Shown piece after piece: positions 17,713 to 27,053 of a stretch of DNA of 42,321 nt (position 1 is the first letter of the stretch; each line of letters starts with the position of its first letter). The notes beneath the pieces were generated by a model. It did no database searches, was not told the DNA's origin, and saw nothing but the letters and a program-made list of their open reading frames with translations. A program made the translations under genes and the position numbers. The DNA is from Bacteroidales bacterium. Its GTDB lineage: Bacteria; Bacteroidota; Bacteroidia; Bacteroidales; Paludibacteraceae. The stretch spans positions 1 through 42,321 of the forward strand of contig SUWZ01000029.1 of assembly GCA_015061185.1 (NCBI GenBank), written 5' to 3'.

Positions 17713-19227
17713 TTAGAATAATTTTACGATATTTTCAATTCCGCCAGCAATCATATTTGACAACCAAAGAGGAGCCATACCGATAGCAGCTATTGCAAAG
17801 ATCAAAGTAAATATTGCGATCTTTTCGTACCATATAGCATCTGTTAAAGCAGCATGATGCTCGTCTTGAATCGGACCAAACAATATTTTACCCACAACGC
17901 GAAGGATATAGACTGCGGTGATTACGATGGAAGTACAACCAAGGATAACAAATACGCGATGGAACATATCCTCGTGTTCAAATGCACCTACAAAAATTGT
18001 CATTTCCGCTACAAAACCACTTAATCCGGGTAATCCCAAAGAAGCTAAACCTGCAATTACGTAGCAAACACAAAGAACCGGCATAACTTTCATCAGACCG
18101 CCCATTTCACGAATATCTCTTGTGTGAGTTCTTCCGTAAATCATACCAATCAAAGCAAAGAATAGTGCAGTCATCAAACCGTGAGAAACCATTTGAAGAA
18201 TAGCACCTGTCATGGCTGTTTTATTCATCATTAGGAGAGCAAATAAAACCAAACCGCAGTGACTAACCGAAGAGTATGCATTGATGTATTTTAAGTCGGT
18301 CTGTACACAAGCACTATAAGCACCATACACAACACTAATACCGGTTAAAATAATAAATATCCAAGCCAAATCATTTGCAGCATCAGGCATTAGGTACATA
18401 GCCACTCTGAAGCAACCATAACCTCCTAATTTCATCAATACTCCGGCGTGCAACATAGAAACAGCGGTTGGAGCAGAAGCATGACCATCCGGAGACCATG
18501 TATGGAAAGGGAACATAGCACCCAAAACTCCGAAACCTACGAATGTAAGAGGGAAGAAGATGTATTGCCAACTATTATCAGCCCCTTGTTCTTTCAGAGT
18601 AGTAACATTTGCCGCAATCTCTTGAATATTGAAAGTTAGTGAGCCACCTTCCGGAACAGAAAGGTAGTAGATTCCAAAAATACCCACCATCAAGAAAGCA
18701 GAACCACCCATCAACATAAGTGTAAGCTTCATGGCAGAATACTCTTTTTTACCACTTCCCCAAAGTCCGATTAGAAGATACATAGGGATAAGCGCAACCT
18801 CGTAGAATAAGAACATAGTGAACAAATCCAATGAGATAAAGAATCCGTACACACCGATAGATAATAACAAGAACCACAAGAAGTATTCTTTCGTTTGTTC
18901 CTCTATACTATAAGAAACAAAAACTCCTGTAATTACAACGATAGACGATAGTAGCAACATGGCAACAGAAACGCCATCTACACCGACTGCGTAGTGAATG
19001 TTAAAAGTTTCATACCACAAGATAGAATCTGTAAACAAAAATTCTGCCATATCACCCGCTTCGCGCGCAGCCAAGTATTCCACTGTCAGGTAAGCCGAAG
19101 TAGCCAATAGCGCAAATCCACCTATTGACATTACCATACGGATCATACTCTTTTTTTCGCTATCAATGCAGAAGATGATGGCCATCATAATGAGTGGAAT
19201 AATTACAAATAAAGATAATATATTCAT
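17713..19227 (-). CDS. nuoM: NADH-quinone oxidoreductase subunit M
   Basis: A 504-residue antiporter-like subunit with about 14 membrane helices, the middle proton channel of complex I. Seen: FYEVALIPMYLLIGLWG near 144-160 with the conserved glutamate, FPFHTWSPDGHASAPTAVSM near 244-263, and GLPGLSGFVAEM near 404-415. The gene lies between nuoL (18 bp gap) and nuoN (33 bp gap). The sequence is typical of Bacteroidota NuoM and nothing is missing. Confidence 0.96.
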   Translation of the reverse strand: MNILSLFVIIPLIMMAIIFCIDSEKKSMIRMVMSIGGFALLATSAYLTVEYLAAREAGDMAEFLFTDSILWYETFNIHYAVGVDGVSVAMLLLSSIVVITGVFVSYSIEEQTKEYFLWFLLLSIGVYGFFISLDLFTMFLFYEVALIPMYLLIGLWGSGKKEYSAMKLTLMLMGGSAFLMVGIFGIYYLSVPEGGSLTFNIQEIAANVTTLKEQGADNSWQYIFFPLTFVGFGVLGAMFPFHTWSPDGHASAPTAVSMLHAGVLMKLGGYGCFRVAMYLMPDAANDLAWIFIILTGISVVYGAYSACVQTDLKYINAYSSVSHCGLVLFALLMMNKTAMTGAILQMVSHGLMTALFFALIGMIYGRTHTRDIREMGGLMKVMPVLCVCYVIAGLASLGLPGLSGFVAEMTIFVGAFEHEDMFHRVFVILGCTSIVITAVYILRVVGKILFGPIQDEHHAALTDAIWYEKIAIFTLIFAIAAIGMAPLWLSNMIAGGIENIVKLF

Positions 19228-19245
19228 TGTCGTACTCTTTTTCGA

Positions 19246-21177
19246 TTATAAATAAATAGTCAATGCAACGATTGATAACACTCCCAATATAAATACCCAA
19301 GCATATTGCTGAACATTACCACTTTGGAAGGATTTAATTTCAAGAGAAGTCTTGTTAGTAATCCAAGAAAGTAAATTCATGAATCCATCTATAATATGTC
19401 TGTCGAACCATGCAATAGGATCGCAGATACATTTATAAATGATTTTATGCGTAATGAATAGATATACTTCGTCAATATAGAACTTGTTGTAGGCATAGTG
19501 GTAAGTGTTTTTGATACAAGCAACCACTTTATCAGGATATTCGGTTTTCTTCTTGTACATAAATGTTGCGATACCGATACCGATAAGAGCCACAATAACA
19601 CTTGGAATAGCAATATTCCAATGAATGTGAGATTCAAATCCCATCAAGTCCGGAGAGATATACTCTGTGAAAGGGAAGAAACCACTTGTACAAGTATATA
19701 CAGTAAGAACCATTAGTGGAATCCACATGTTAGCAGGAGACTCATGAGGAGTGTGATGACCATAATCAGGTTCGTTGTACCAGAATATTCTGTAATACAA
19801 TCTAAACATGTAGAAGGCAGTCAAACCGGCAACTAAAGTTTGGCACCAGTAAATTACCGGAGAAGCCTCGTGAGCTGCTACCAAAATTTCGTCTTTAGAG
19901 AAGAATCCCGAGAAGATAGGAATGCCGGCGATAGCCAAACAAGCAATTAAGAAAGCAATATGAGTGATTTTTAAATGTTTTCTTAAGTTACCCATTGCAT
20001 CCATCTCGTTGCTATGAACAGCATGAATTACGCAACCTGCAGCGAGGAACAAAGTAGCTTTGAACATTGCGTGAGTGAATAAGTGCCACATAGAGGCGGT
20101 GAAACCTAACCCATCGCTACCCTCGTAGCCGGATACACCTAAAGCAACCATCATGTAGGCTATTTGAGAGATGGTAGAGAACGCCAAAACTCTCTTGATG
20201 TCCGTTTGAGTGCAAGCGATAACAGCAGCAAACAAACTTGTAAATGCTCCGATGTAAGCAATGATGGTCAGTACATCATGTGCCTCAAAGAAGTAGATAG
20301 GGAACAGACGAGCCACCAAATAGACACCGGCAACCACCATAGTAGCAGCGTGGATAAGAGCCGAAGCCGGAGTAGGACCCTCCATTGCATCTGGCAACCA
20401 AATATGGAATGGGAACATAGCAGATTTACCTGCACCTCCCAAGAAAATTAAAAATACAGCTATCGAAATCACAGACAATCCGCAGAAAGTAACACCACCC
20501 ATTGTTTCACTCACAATTGCTACGTGATTATTTGTAACCTCTGTTAGTGGACCAAAGTCGAATGTTTGCGTGTAGAACGATAGAATCAAAATACCCATTA
20601 AGAAGAACATATCTGCAAAACGAGTAACGATAAACGCCTTTTTCGCAGCTTTAACAGCAGATGGTTTTGTATAGTAGAAGCTAATTAATAAGAAGGAAGA
20701 AACACCCACAAGTTCCCAAAAAATATACATTTGGAAGATGTTGGTTGCAACAACTAATCCCAACATAGCAAAAGAGAATAACGAAAGAACCGCATAATAT
20801 CTTTGGAAACCCTCTTCGCCATGCATATACCCCATACTATAGAGATGTACCATTAGAGACACTGTTGAGATAACGATAAGCATCATAGCTGAAATAGGAT
20901 CCAAAAGGAAACCAATGCTTATCACCAAATTTTCAGAAAATCTCAACCATTCAAAATTAAAAATAACCTCCTTTGCCATTGAACCATCAGCCAATCTGCC
21001 CGAACCGAAAAAGTAAGTCAAAGCAATGTAGTAGCAAACGATAGTTACAATACTAAATGCAGTAGTACCCAAAATTCCGGAGAATTTTGGAGTCATCTTA
21101 TAGCCAAACAATCCGATGATCATAAACATCAAGAGTGGTAGGGCTAATACGATAGGTGCTAAATTAGTCAATTCCAT
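19246..21177 (-). CDS. nuoL: NADH-quinone oxidoreductase subunit L
   Basis: A 643-residue distal proton channel of complex I. The N-terminal two thirds form the antiporter-like helix bundle, with FWELVGVSSFLLISFYY near 149-165, GAGKSAMFPFHIWLPDAMEG near 246-265 and GIPIFSGFFSKDE near 415-427. The C-terminal third, after about residue 500, would form the long lateral helix and last membrane anchor that ties NuoL to NuoM and NuoN. It follows nuoK by 5 bp. The length is normal. Confidence 0.96.
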   Translation of the reverse strand: MELTNLAPIVLALPLLMFMIIGLFGYKMTPKFSGILGTTAFSIVTIVCYYIALTYFFGSGRLADGSMAKEVIFNFEWLRFSENLVISIGFLLDPISAMMLIVISTVSLMVHLYSMGYMHGEEGFQRYYAVLSLFSFAMLGLVVATNIFQMYIFWELVGVSSFLLISFYYTKPSAVKAAKKAFIVTRFADMFFLMGILILSFYTQTFDFGPLTEVTNNHVAIVSETMGGVTFCGLSVISIAVFLIFLGGAGKSAMFPFHIWLPDAMEGPTPASALIHAATMVVAGVYLVARLFPIYFFEAHDVLTIIAYIGAFTSLFAAVIACTQTDIKRVLAFSTISQIAYMMVALGVSGYEGSDGLGFTASMWHLFTHAMFKATLFLAAGCVIHAVHSNEMDAMGNLRKHLKITHIAFLIACLAIAGIPIFSGFFSKDEILVAAHEASPVIYWCQTLVAGLTAFYMFRLYYRIFWYNEPDYGHHTPHESPANMWIPLMVLTVYTCTSGFFPFTEYISPDLMGFESHIHWNIAIPSVIVALIGIGIATFMYKKKTEYPDKVVACIKNTYHYAYNKFYIDEVYLFITHKIIYKCICDPIAWFDRHIIDGFMNLLSWITNKTSLEIKSFQSGNVQQYAWVFILGVLSIVALTIYL

Positions 21178-21182
21178 AACGT

Positions 21183-21494
21183 TTAATTCTTTAATTCGTT
21201 AATACTCTTGGTGTCGATGTTTTTCATCTTTCTATATACGTTGATGATGATTGAGATAGCAACAGCAGTTTCAGCGGCAGCTACAACAATCACGAACAAA
21301 CTATACATATATCCTTCCAAATGTTCTGGATATACAAAACGATTAAAAGCGACAAAATTGATACTCACAGCGTTCAACATCAATTCGATAGACATTAATA
21401 TGCTAATCAAATTTTTTCGAACGACAAACCCATAAACTCCGATAAAGAAGAGTAGGGTACTAACTATTAGATAATATTCTACGGGAATGCTCAT
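21183..21494 (-). CDS. nuoK: NADH-quinone oxidoreductase subunit K
   Basis: A 103-residue protein with three membrane helices, the MrpC-like subunit of the complex I membrane arm. The conserved block LISILMSIELMLNAVSINFVAF at about 29-50 includes the glutamate needed for proton transfer, and AAETAVAISIIINVYR follows in helix 3. Its start overlaps the nuoJ stop by 4 bp. Confidence 0.96.
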   Translation of the reverse strand: MSIPVEYYLIVSTLLFFIGVYGFVVRKNLISILMSIELMLNAVSINFVAFNRFVYPEHLEGYMYSLFVIVVAAAETAVAISIIINVYRKMKNIDTKSINELKN

Positions 21495-22030
21495 TTTTTC
21501 TCCTCCTTATGATTTTGTGCGATAACAATGCTTCCTACAATGCATGCAAGTAATAAAACACTCGCAGCTTCGAACGGAAGAATGTATTGAAATTTTTCGG
21601 TACCCATTAAAGTTTGACCGATTTCATTCATATCGATTATTGCTGCAATATCATTACATCTATCAGAATCGGTATGGAATCCGTATTTGTAGATGGTAAT
21701 TAAACTAATCACTAATCCCGTTAGAGCCGTTATTATTCCAAGAGCTCTTTTCGCTCCGCATAATTGTTCTGTCTCTTCGCCTAAATTCTTAATCAAAAGA
21801 ATAGCAAAAACGAACAATACAACAATACCCCCAGCATATACCGAAAGTTGAACTGCAGCCAAGAACTGGTAATTCATTTGCAAGTATAATCCAGCGATGC
21901 AGAATAATACGAAAAACAACGAGGTTGCCGCGCGAAGCACTTTTTTAGACGTAACTGTCAATATCCCGAATAGGATGATGGCTGCGGCAAGTATAAAAAA
22001 TATAATGTTGCTTGCTGTTAATAATTCCAT
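21491..22030 (-). CDS. nuoJ: NADH-quinone oxidoreductase subunit J
   Basis: A 179-residue protein with about five membrane helices. The family block AVQLSVYAGGIVVLFVFAIL at about 59-78, containing the pi-bulge region of helix 3, is clear. It closes the channel path between NuoH, NuoA and NuoK. It lies 5 bp after nuoI and overlaps nuoK by 4 bp. Confidence 0.94.
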   Translation of the reverse strand: MELLTASNIIFFILAAAIILFGILTVTSKKVLRAATSLFFVLFCIAGLYLQMNYQFLAAVQLSVYAGGIVVLFVFAILLIKNLGEETEQLCGAKRALGIITALTGLVISLITIYKYGFHTDSDRCNDIAAIIDMNEIGQTLMGTEKFQYILPFEAASVLLLACIVGSIVIAQNHKEEKK

Positions 22031-22035
22031 AACTC

Positions 22036-22515
22036 TTATTCTTTAGATGTTATTGCTTTCTTTTCCTCCACTTTTGAACCCTCTTTATTCAGTTGAATTC
22101 GCATTGCTTCTCTTGTAAATACAGAGTGTTCAAAATTATTTGTCCATACGATTGCTTTTTGAGGGCAATTCATTGAACATAGTCCACAGAATGTACAACT
22201 TGCCAAATCGTAGAAATATTTATCCAAGATTTTCTTGTTCTTGCCATCTTCAGTTGTTATCTGTTTTGTCTCTATACGAATAGTGCCGTTAGGACAATTC
22301 ATTTGACAAATACCACAAGCCGTACATTTATGTTCGTTCTTTTCGTTATGAGGCATTATCAATTCCCCTCTAAATCGTTCTGCATATACCTTTTTGCCTC
22401 TATTTTCCGGATATTGCTCCGTTACCTTTGGTCGGCAAAAATTAAGCATGGTAATGTACATACCCTTCAAAAGGTTTACTATACCATTAAATAAATCTTT
22501 AAAATATTGTATCAT
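22036..22515 (-). CDS. nuoI: NADH-quinone oxidoreductase subunit I, 2x[4Fe-4S] ferredoxin
   Basis: A 159-residue subunit that carries clusters N6a and N6b and passes electrons to NuoB. Both CxxCxxCxxxCP motifs are intact: C64-C67-C70-C74 and C107-C110-C113-C117. The first ~25 residues hold the amphipathic helix that contacts the membrane. In an operon without nuoEFG, this subunit is the likely entry point for electrons from an external donor. It sits 13 bp after nuoH and 5 bp before nuoJ. Confidence 0.96.
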   Translation of the reverse strand: MIQYFKDLFNGIVNLLKGMYITMLNFCRPKVTEQYPENRGKKVYAERFRGELIMPHNEKNEHKCTACGICQMNCPNGTIRIETKQITTEDGKNKKILDKYFYDLASCTFCGLCSMNCPQKAIVWTNNFEHSVFTREAMRIQLNKEGSKVEEKKAITSKE

Positions 22516-22528
22516 ATAGCCCCCTTTT

Positions 22529-23608
22529 TTAGAAAATTAGTACCCAAACTGCCATAATGAGCATATTAACTAAACTTATTGGCATTAAAATCTTCCATTC
22601 CAATTTAAGTAGTTGATCGATTCTCAATCGAGGGAATGACCATCTAACCCATAAACTTAAGAAAACTAATGCAAATACTTTTGCGAAGAACCACAACCAA
22701 GAAGGAATATAATCCATGATTGAGTTAAATCCGCTTGCCCATTCTGCATTGATGTGGAATGGTTGCCATCCTCCTAAAAAGATAGTAGTAGCTATTCCTG
22801 CAATAATGAACATATTCAAGTACTCAGCTAAGTAGAAAAATCCAAATTGAATTCCGGAGTACTCTGTATGGTATCCGGCTGTCAATTCTGATTCTGCTTC
22901 TGGTAAATCGAACGGACCGCGATTGGTTTCGGCATGTCCGGCAATTAAATAGATTACAAAAGCAATAAAAGCAGGAAGAGGAGCTTGGAAGATAAACCAA
23001 GCATCAGCTTGCTTTTCTACAATTGTAGATAATTGCATTGAACCTGCCAAGATTACCATTGTCAATATAGAGATACCGGCAGACAATTCGTAACTTACCA
23101 ATTGGGCACCACTACGCATAGCACCAATCAAGGTATATTTGTTATTACTAGCCCATCCGGCCAATAAGATTCCAACTACACCCAATGAAGATACAGCTAA
23201 TAAATAGAAAACACCTACATTGAAGTCAATTCCTTGTAGTCCTTTTCCGAATGGCAATGCGCCGAAAGTGCACAGAGAGCCGGCCAATACGATGAATGGA
23301 GCCAATTTGAACAAAACATTATCTGTTTTGCTGATGGCAATAATCTCTTTCAATAAGATCTTTACCATATCGGCAATACTTTGGAAAATTCCAAAAGGTC
23401 CCACACGATTAGGTCCGATACGACATTGGAAGAATGCACAGACTTTTCGTTCAACATAGATTAAAACCAATGCCAATACGCAGTAAACAGCCAAGAAGGC
23501 AACGCCTATCAGCACATACTCTATCAATGATACCAACCAAGCCATTTCCGGCATAGCCGAAGTCAATCCTTCGTGTATCAAATTTACTAATTTATCTAAT
23601 TCTAACAT
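22529..23608 (-). CDS. nuoH: NADH-quinone oxidoreductase subunit H
   Basis: A 359-residue protein with about eight membrane helices that forms the quinone pocket and links the peripheral and membrane arms. Seen: [26 protein letters not shown] at about 51-76, the signature of the family, and [22 protein letters not shown] near 231-252, the acidic loop near the quinone channel. It lies between nuoCD and nuoI. Confidence 0.96.
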   Translation of the reverse strand: MLELDKLVNLIHEGLTSAMPEMAWLVSLIEYVLIGVAFLAVYCVLALVLIYVERKVCAFFQCRIGPNRVGPFGIFQSIADMVKILLKEIIAISKTDNVLFKLAPFIVLAGSLCTFGALPFGKGLQGIDFNVGVFYLLAVSSLGVVGILLAGWASNNKYTLIGAMRSGAQLVSYELSAGISILTMVILAGSMQLSTIVEKQADAWFIFQAPLPAFIAFVIYLIAGHAETNRGPFDLPEAESELTAGYHTEYSGIQFGFFYLAEYLNMFIIAGIATTIFLGGWQPFHINAEWASGFNSIMDYIPSWLWFFAKVFALVFLSLWVRWSFPRLRIDQLLKLEWKILMPISLVNMLIMAVWVLIF

Positions 23609-23626
23609 GATCTTACTCTTTTGATA

Positions 23627-25255
23627 TTATCTGTCTGCACAAGGTATTACATAATCGAGAGAAGCTCCAATCATAATTAAATCGGCAATTTTCTCGTTTT
23701 TACACAATGGATCCAATGCGGATATTAGAGTCATACAAGGAGAGCGGAATTTCACACGATAAGGATTCTTTTCTCCTGTACTATTAATGTACACTCCAAA
23801 GTCTCCACGTGCATTTTCAACTCTTTGGTAATATTCTCCTGCAGGCAACTTAATGATAGCCGGTGTTTTAACTTTATAGTCACCTTCCGGCAAGTTATTG
23901 ATAAGTTGTTCGATGATGCGCAATGATTGCTCAATTTCATCCAAACGAATCAAATAACGATCCAAAGTTCCTCCTTCTGTACGTATAACCTCCTCAAAAT
24001 CCAACTTGTCATAACCTGCGTATGGCTCGATTTTTCTAACATCACATGACCAGCCTGAAGCTCTACCAACCGGTCCGGTTGTTCCCAATGCCACAGCCTG
24101 TTCTTTTGTTAGGAAACCAATATTTTCCATACGACCTCTTGCAATCGGATTGTAAGTAAACAACGTATGATATTCCTTAATCATTTTACGCATATAAGGA
24201 ATAAACTCTTTTACTTGGTCAATGAATTTAGGACTCACGTCGTTAGCAACACCACCAATGACATTGTATCCTACCATCAAACGACCACCTCCTGTTTCTT
24301 CAAAGATATCCATGATTTTCTCACGATCTCTCATTCCATAGATGAAAGCAGTGATTGAACCCATATCCATACAAGTACATCCCCAACCGAGTAGGTGAGA
24401 AGCAATTCTTGTCAACTCGTCAAATATAACACGTACAGCTTGAGCGCGAGCAGGAACTTCCAACCCCATGGCCTTCTCAACGCATAAGCAGAAAGCATGA
24501 CGGTTCATTGTTCCGGACAAATAATCCAAACGTTCAGTCAACTGTAATATTTGAGGATATGTTTTAGTTTCACACATCTTCTCGATACCACGGTGAATAT
24601 ATCCAAAGTTAGGATCCACTTTGTTGATAATTTCTCCGTCTAAAGAGACTCTTAAATGCAACACTCCGTGAGTTGCAGGGTGTTGAGGACCGATATTGAT
24701 GACATATTCCTGTTTCCCAAACAATGGTTTGCTGTTGGTAATCAAATCCCCATCTTTATTGACAGTCAATGTTGGAACATCCTCCATTGCTTCAATCGTT
24801 TGATTTTCCAATGGAACAGGATTTAGTTCAGGGTTCGAGTCATAATCTTTTCTAAAAGGATAACCATTCCAATCTTGACGAAGGAAGATTCTTCTCATAT
24901 CCGGATGATTGATAAATCGGATGCCGAAGAAGTCATACACTTCACGTTCATACAAGTTGGCTGATTCCCATATATCACTAACGGTCGGAATGACCGGATT
25001 TTCTCTATTATCCGTAGTCGTTTTTAGTACCACCATCGCATTTTTGTCCACTGACGATGAAATATGGTAGATAACTCCTAATGAGTCTTTATAATCCATA
25101 CCTGTCAGATTGAGCAAAAAATCGTATCCGTTTTCAAACAACTTTTTGGCTACATTTTTCAATTGTTCTGTCGGAACATTGATGGTGGGGTATTGGCAAT
25201 CTTCCACTGTAAGTGCCGAATTAACGGATGAAATTATATCATTAATCTTTTTCAT
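23627..25255 (-). CDS. nuoCD: Fused NADH-quinone oxidoreductase subunit C/D
   Basis: A 542-residue fusion. The N-terminal ~130 residues are NuoC (ESANLYEREVYDFFGIRFINHPDMRRIFL), and NuoD begins near residue 180 with NIGPQHPATHGVLHLRVSLDGE, followed by the quinone-site and LTERLDYLSGTMNRHAF segments. The two histidines of QHPATHG are near the quinone head group. The C/D fusion is common in Bacteroidota and gammaproteobacteria. The gene begins 3 bp after the nuoB stop. Confidence 0.96.
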   Translation of the reverse strand: MKKINDIISSVNSALTVEDCQYPTINVPTEQLKNVAKKLFENGYDFLLNLTGMDYKDSLGVIYHISSSVDKNAMVVLKTTTDNRENPVIPTVSDIWESANLYEREVYDFFGIRFINHPDMRRIFLRQDWNGYPFRKDYDSNPELNPVPLENQTIEAMEDVPTLTVNKDGDLITNSKPLFGKQEYVINIGPQHPATHGVLHLRVSLDGEIINKVDPNFGYIHRGIEKMCETKTYPQILQLTERLDYLSGTMNRHAFCLCVEKAMGLEVPARAQAVRVIFDELTRIASHLLGWGCTCMDMGSITAFIYGMRDREKIMDIFEETGGGRLMVGYNVIGGVANDVSPKFIDQVKEFIPYMRKMIKEYHTLFTYNPIARGRMENIGFLTKEQAVALGTTGPVGRASGWSCDVRKIEPYAGYDKLDFEEVIRTEGGTLDRYLIRLDEIEQSLRIIEQLINNLPEGDYKVKTPAIIKLPAGEYYQRVENARGDFGVYINSTGEKNPYRVKFRSPCMTLISALDPLCKNEKIADLIMIGASLDYVIPCADR

Positions 25256-25258
25256 TTC

Positions 25259-25894
25259 TTACTTGCTTTGAGTTGTGGATGATTCATCTGATGTCTCTTT
25301 CTCCCTATTCGGTTTGTTAGGAAGTTTGAAGAAATTTTCTACTTTGATTTTTCTTTGTAGTTGCATCATACCATACAGCATAGCATCCGGACGAGGAGGA
25401 CATCCCGGTACATAGACATCTACAGGGATAATTTGGTCCACACCTTTTACTACGTGGTATGAATCAATAAACGGACCACCTGAAATGGCACAACCACCAA
25501 CTGCAATCACGTACTTAGGTTCAGCCATTTGGTCATAAAGCCGTTTTAAAACCGGAGCCATTTTATGAACGATTGTTCCTGCTACGAAAATTACGTCGGC
25601 TTGACGAGGTGAATTTCGAGTTACCTCCCATCCAAAACGAGCAAAGTCTGTTCTGGCAGCACCTACACACATAAATTCAATACCGCAACAACTCGTTGCA
25701 AATGTTAGAGGCCAAACAGAATTGGAGCGTCCCCAATTGATTATGTCGTCTAACACTCCAACAACAACGTTTACGCCACCCTGACGAAGTTCTTCAACAT
25801 ATTTCTCCAAATAAGCATTGTCTTTGAAGTCCTCCGTCTTCATGTTTTTAATGCTGATATCTTTTACTTCCATTCTAACGCTCCTTTCTTCCAT
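25259..25894 (-). CDS. nuoB: NADH-quinone oxidoreductase subunit B
   Basis: A 211-residue subunit that binds cluster N2, the last carrier before quinone. All four ligands are present: adjacent C69-C70 ([10 protein letters not shown]), C135 (GGCAISGG) and C165 (VPGCPPRP). The frame overlaps the end of nuoA by 31 bp; using the ATG at residue 8 (25873) would cut this to 10 bp and is equally possible. A charged Ser/Thr-rich tail of about 25 residues extends past the family core. Confidence 0.96.
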   Translation of the reverse strand: MEERSVRMEVKDISIKNMKTEDFKDNAYLEKYVEELRQGGVNVVVGVLDDIINWGRSNSVWPLTFATSCCGIEFMCVGAARTDFARFGWEVTRNSPRQADVIFVAGTIVHKMAPVLKRLYDQMAEPKYVIAVGGCAISGGPFIDSYHVVKGVDQIIPVDVYVPGCPPRPDAMLYGMMQLQRKIKVENFFKLPNKPNREKETSDESSTTQSK

Positions 25895-26217
25895 GCATAA
25901 ACTAAACCAAGAATAAGAATGAATAAGAAGAACAACACGCTAATTAATCCCATTGTGCCTAAATTACGCATGATAGTTGCCCACGGAAATAGTAATACTG
26001 TTTCCACGTCAAACATCAAAAACAAGATGGCAAATAGGTAATAGCCGATGCGAAATTGCATCCATGAAGTTCCCCTTGTAGGAATACCGCACTCATACGG
26101 TTCTCCTTTTTGGGCATTGTTTGACTTTGGAGCCAACAACATCCCAATAAGTATTGCTGCAACAACCATGATGATGGCCGTCAACAATACTACAATGAAA
26201 ATTTCACTTGAACTCAT
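25864..26217 (-). CDS. nuoA: NADH-quinone oxidoreductase subunit A
   Basis: A 117-residue protein with three membrane helices, first gene of the operon. The loop between helices 1 and 2 has the conserved [13 protein letters not shown] with the cysteine near the quinone channel, followed by [19 protein letters not shown] in helix 2. The Bacteroidota complex I set here is A-B-CD-H-I-J-K-L-M-N. No nuoE, F or G lies upstream of nuoA. Confidence 0.95.
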   Translation of the reverse strand: MSSSEIFIVVLLTAIIMVVAAILIGMLLAPKSNNAQKGEPYECGIPTRGTSWMQFRIGYYLFAILFLMFDVETVLLFPWATIMRNLGTMGLISVLFFLFILILGLVYAWKKGALEWK

Positions 26218-27053
26218 TTTTTATGGTTATTATTTAATTATTATTTTTTTGTTTCTATTTTTATTCAACGATTTTATAAATAGCTAATTACAACCAATAA
26301 TTTCCTATTTAGTCATTAAGAAAAATAAAAAAAAGTTGCACCGATTTTAATTTCGATACAACCATCTATTTTATTGATACCTCACCCATTAAACAAGCCA
26401 AAATGGATTGCTTTTTCACTTGCTTATGGAGAATATCTATTAACATCTTTTCTTTTTCTTTTTCTATTTTTTACGCAAATTTGAAAAAGTTATTTGATTC
26501 TGCAAAATAAATTCAGCCAATTTTTATAACATATTTTGACATTTTGAAAGTTTTGTCGTGTGAAATTATCTATTTTTCTTTAAAATTATTTTCAAAATGT
26601 ACGAATATTGATTGTTGGTGTGTTAAAATGATAGTGAAATTACTTGTTAACCTCCTTTTTTGATTATTTAAAGTTTTTTTTCAACAACTATATTTTAAAG
26701 TAGTAGGAATAAAAATACATTTTTTAGTTTGTTTTTCTTTAATCTTCCATTTTGAGTAAAGATTATCGCAATGTTTTTCATCTTGCTTTTGGTGGGTGAT
26801 GTGGAGAGAGTATATGCATTCTGATTGTAGTAGTTTGGCATGATAGTGAATTTAGTCCTAAAGTATCCTTAATATAAATGATATAGAAAAAGAGAATTAT
26901 GAGGTTTATTGATATAAAAATAGAATAAAACCACATAAAAAAGTAATTGTGTAGAAGAATTGATGTATTTGGTAAAATTTAAACTCAATCAAATTTAGAG
27001 AAGTAGAGTTTTTATTGTATCTTTGTGTCGCAAATTGTAAATAATATAATAAG
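26218..27053. other. Divergent intergenic region between nuoA and the aspartokinase
   Basis: 836 bases of about 75% A+T without a credible gene. It must hold the nuo promoter on the minus strand, but I could not find a clean TAnnTTTG box there. The last 40 bases hold the aspartokinase promoter. No tRNA, terminator or strong repeat was seen. Confidence 0.6.
27018..27025 (+). promoter_or_regulatory. -7 box of the aspartokinase promoter
   Basis: TATCTTTG fits TAnnTTTG exactly and lies 28 bases before the ATG at 27054, giving a leader of about 20 bases. The -33 region is AT-rich without a perfect TTG. Confidence 0.6.

Noticed and set aside
26218-27053. Possible tRNA or small gene in the nuo-aspartokinase gap
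   Set aside because: No cloverleaf, no T-loop sequence and no coding-like frame could be found.
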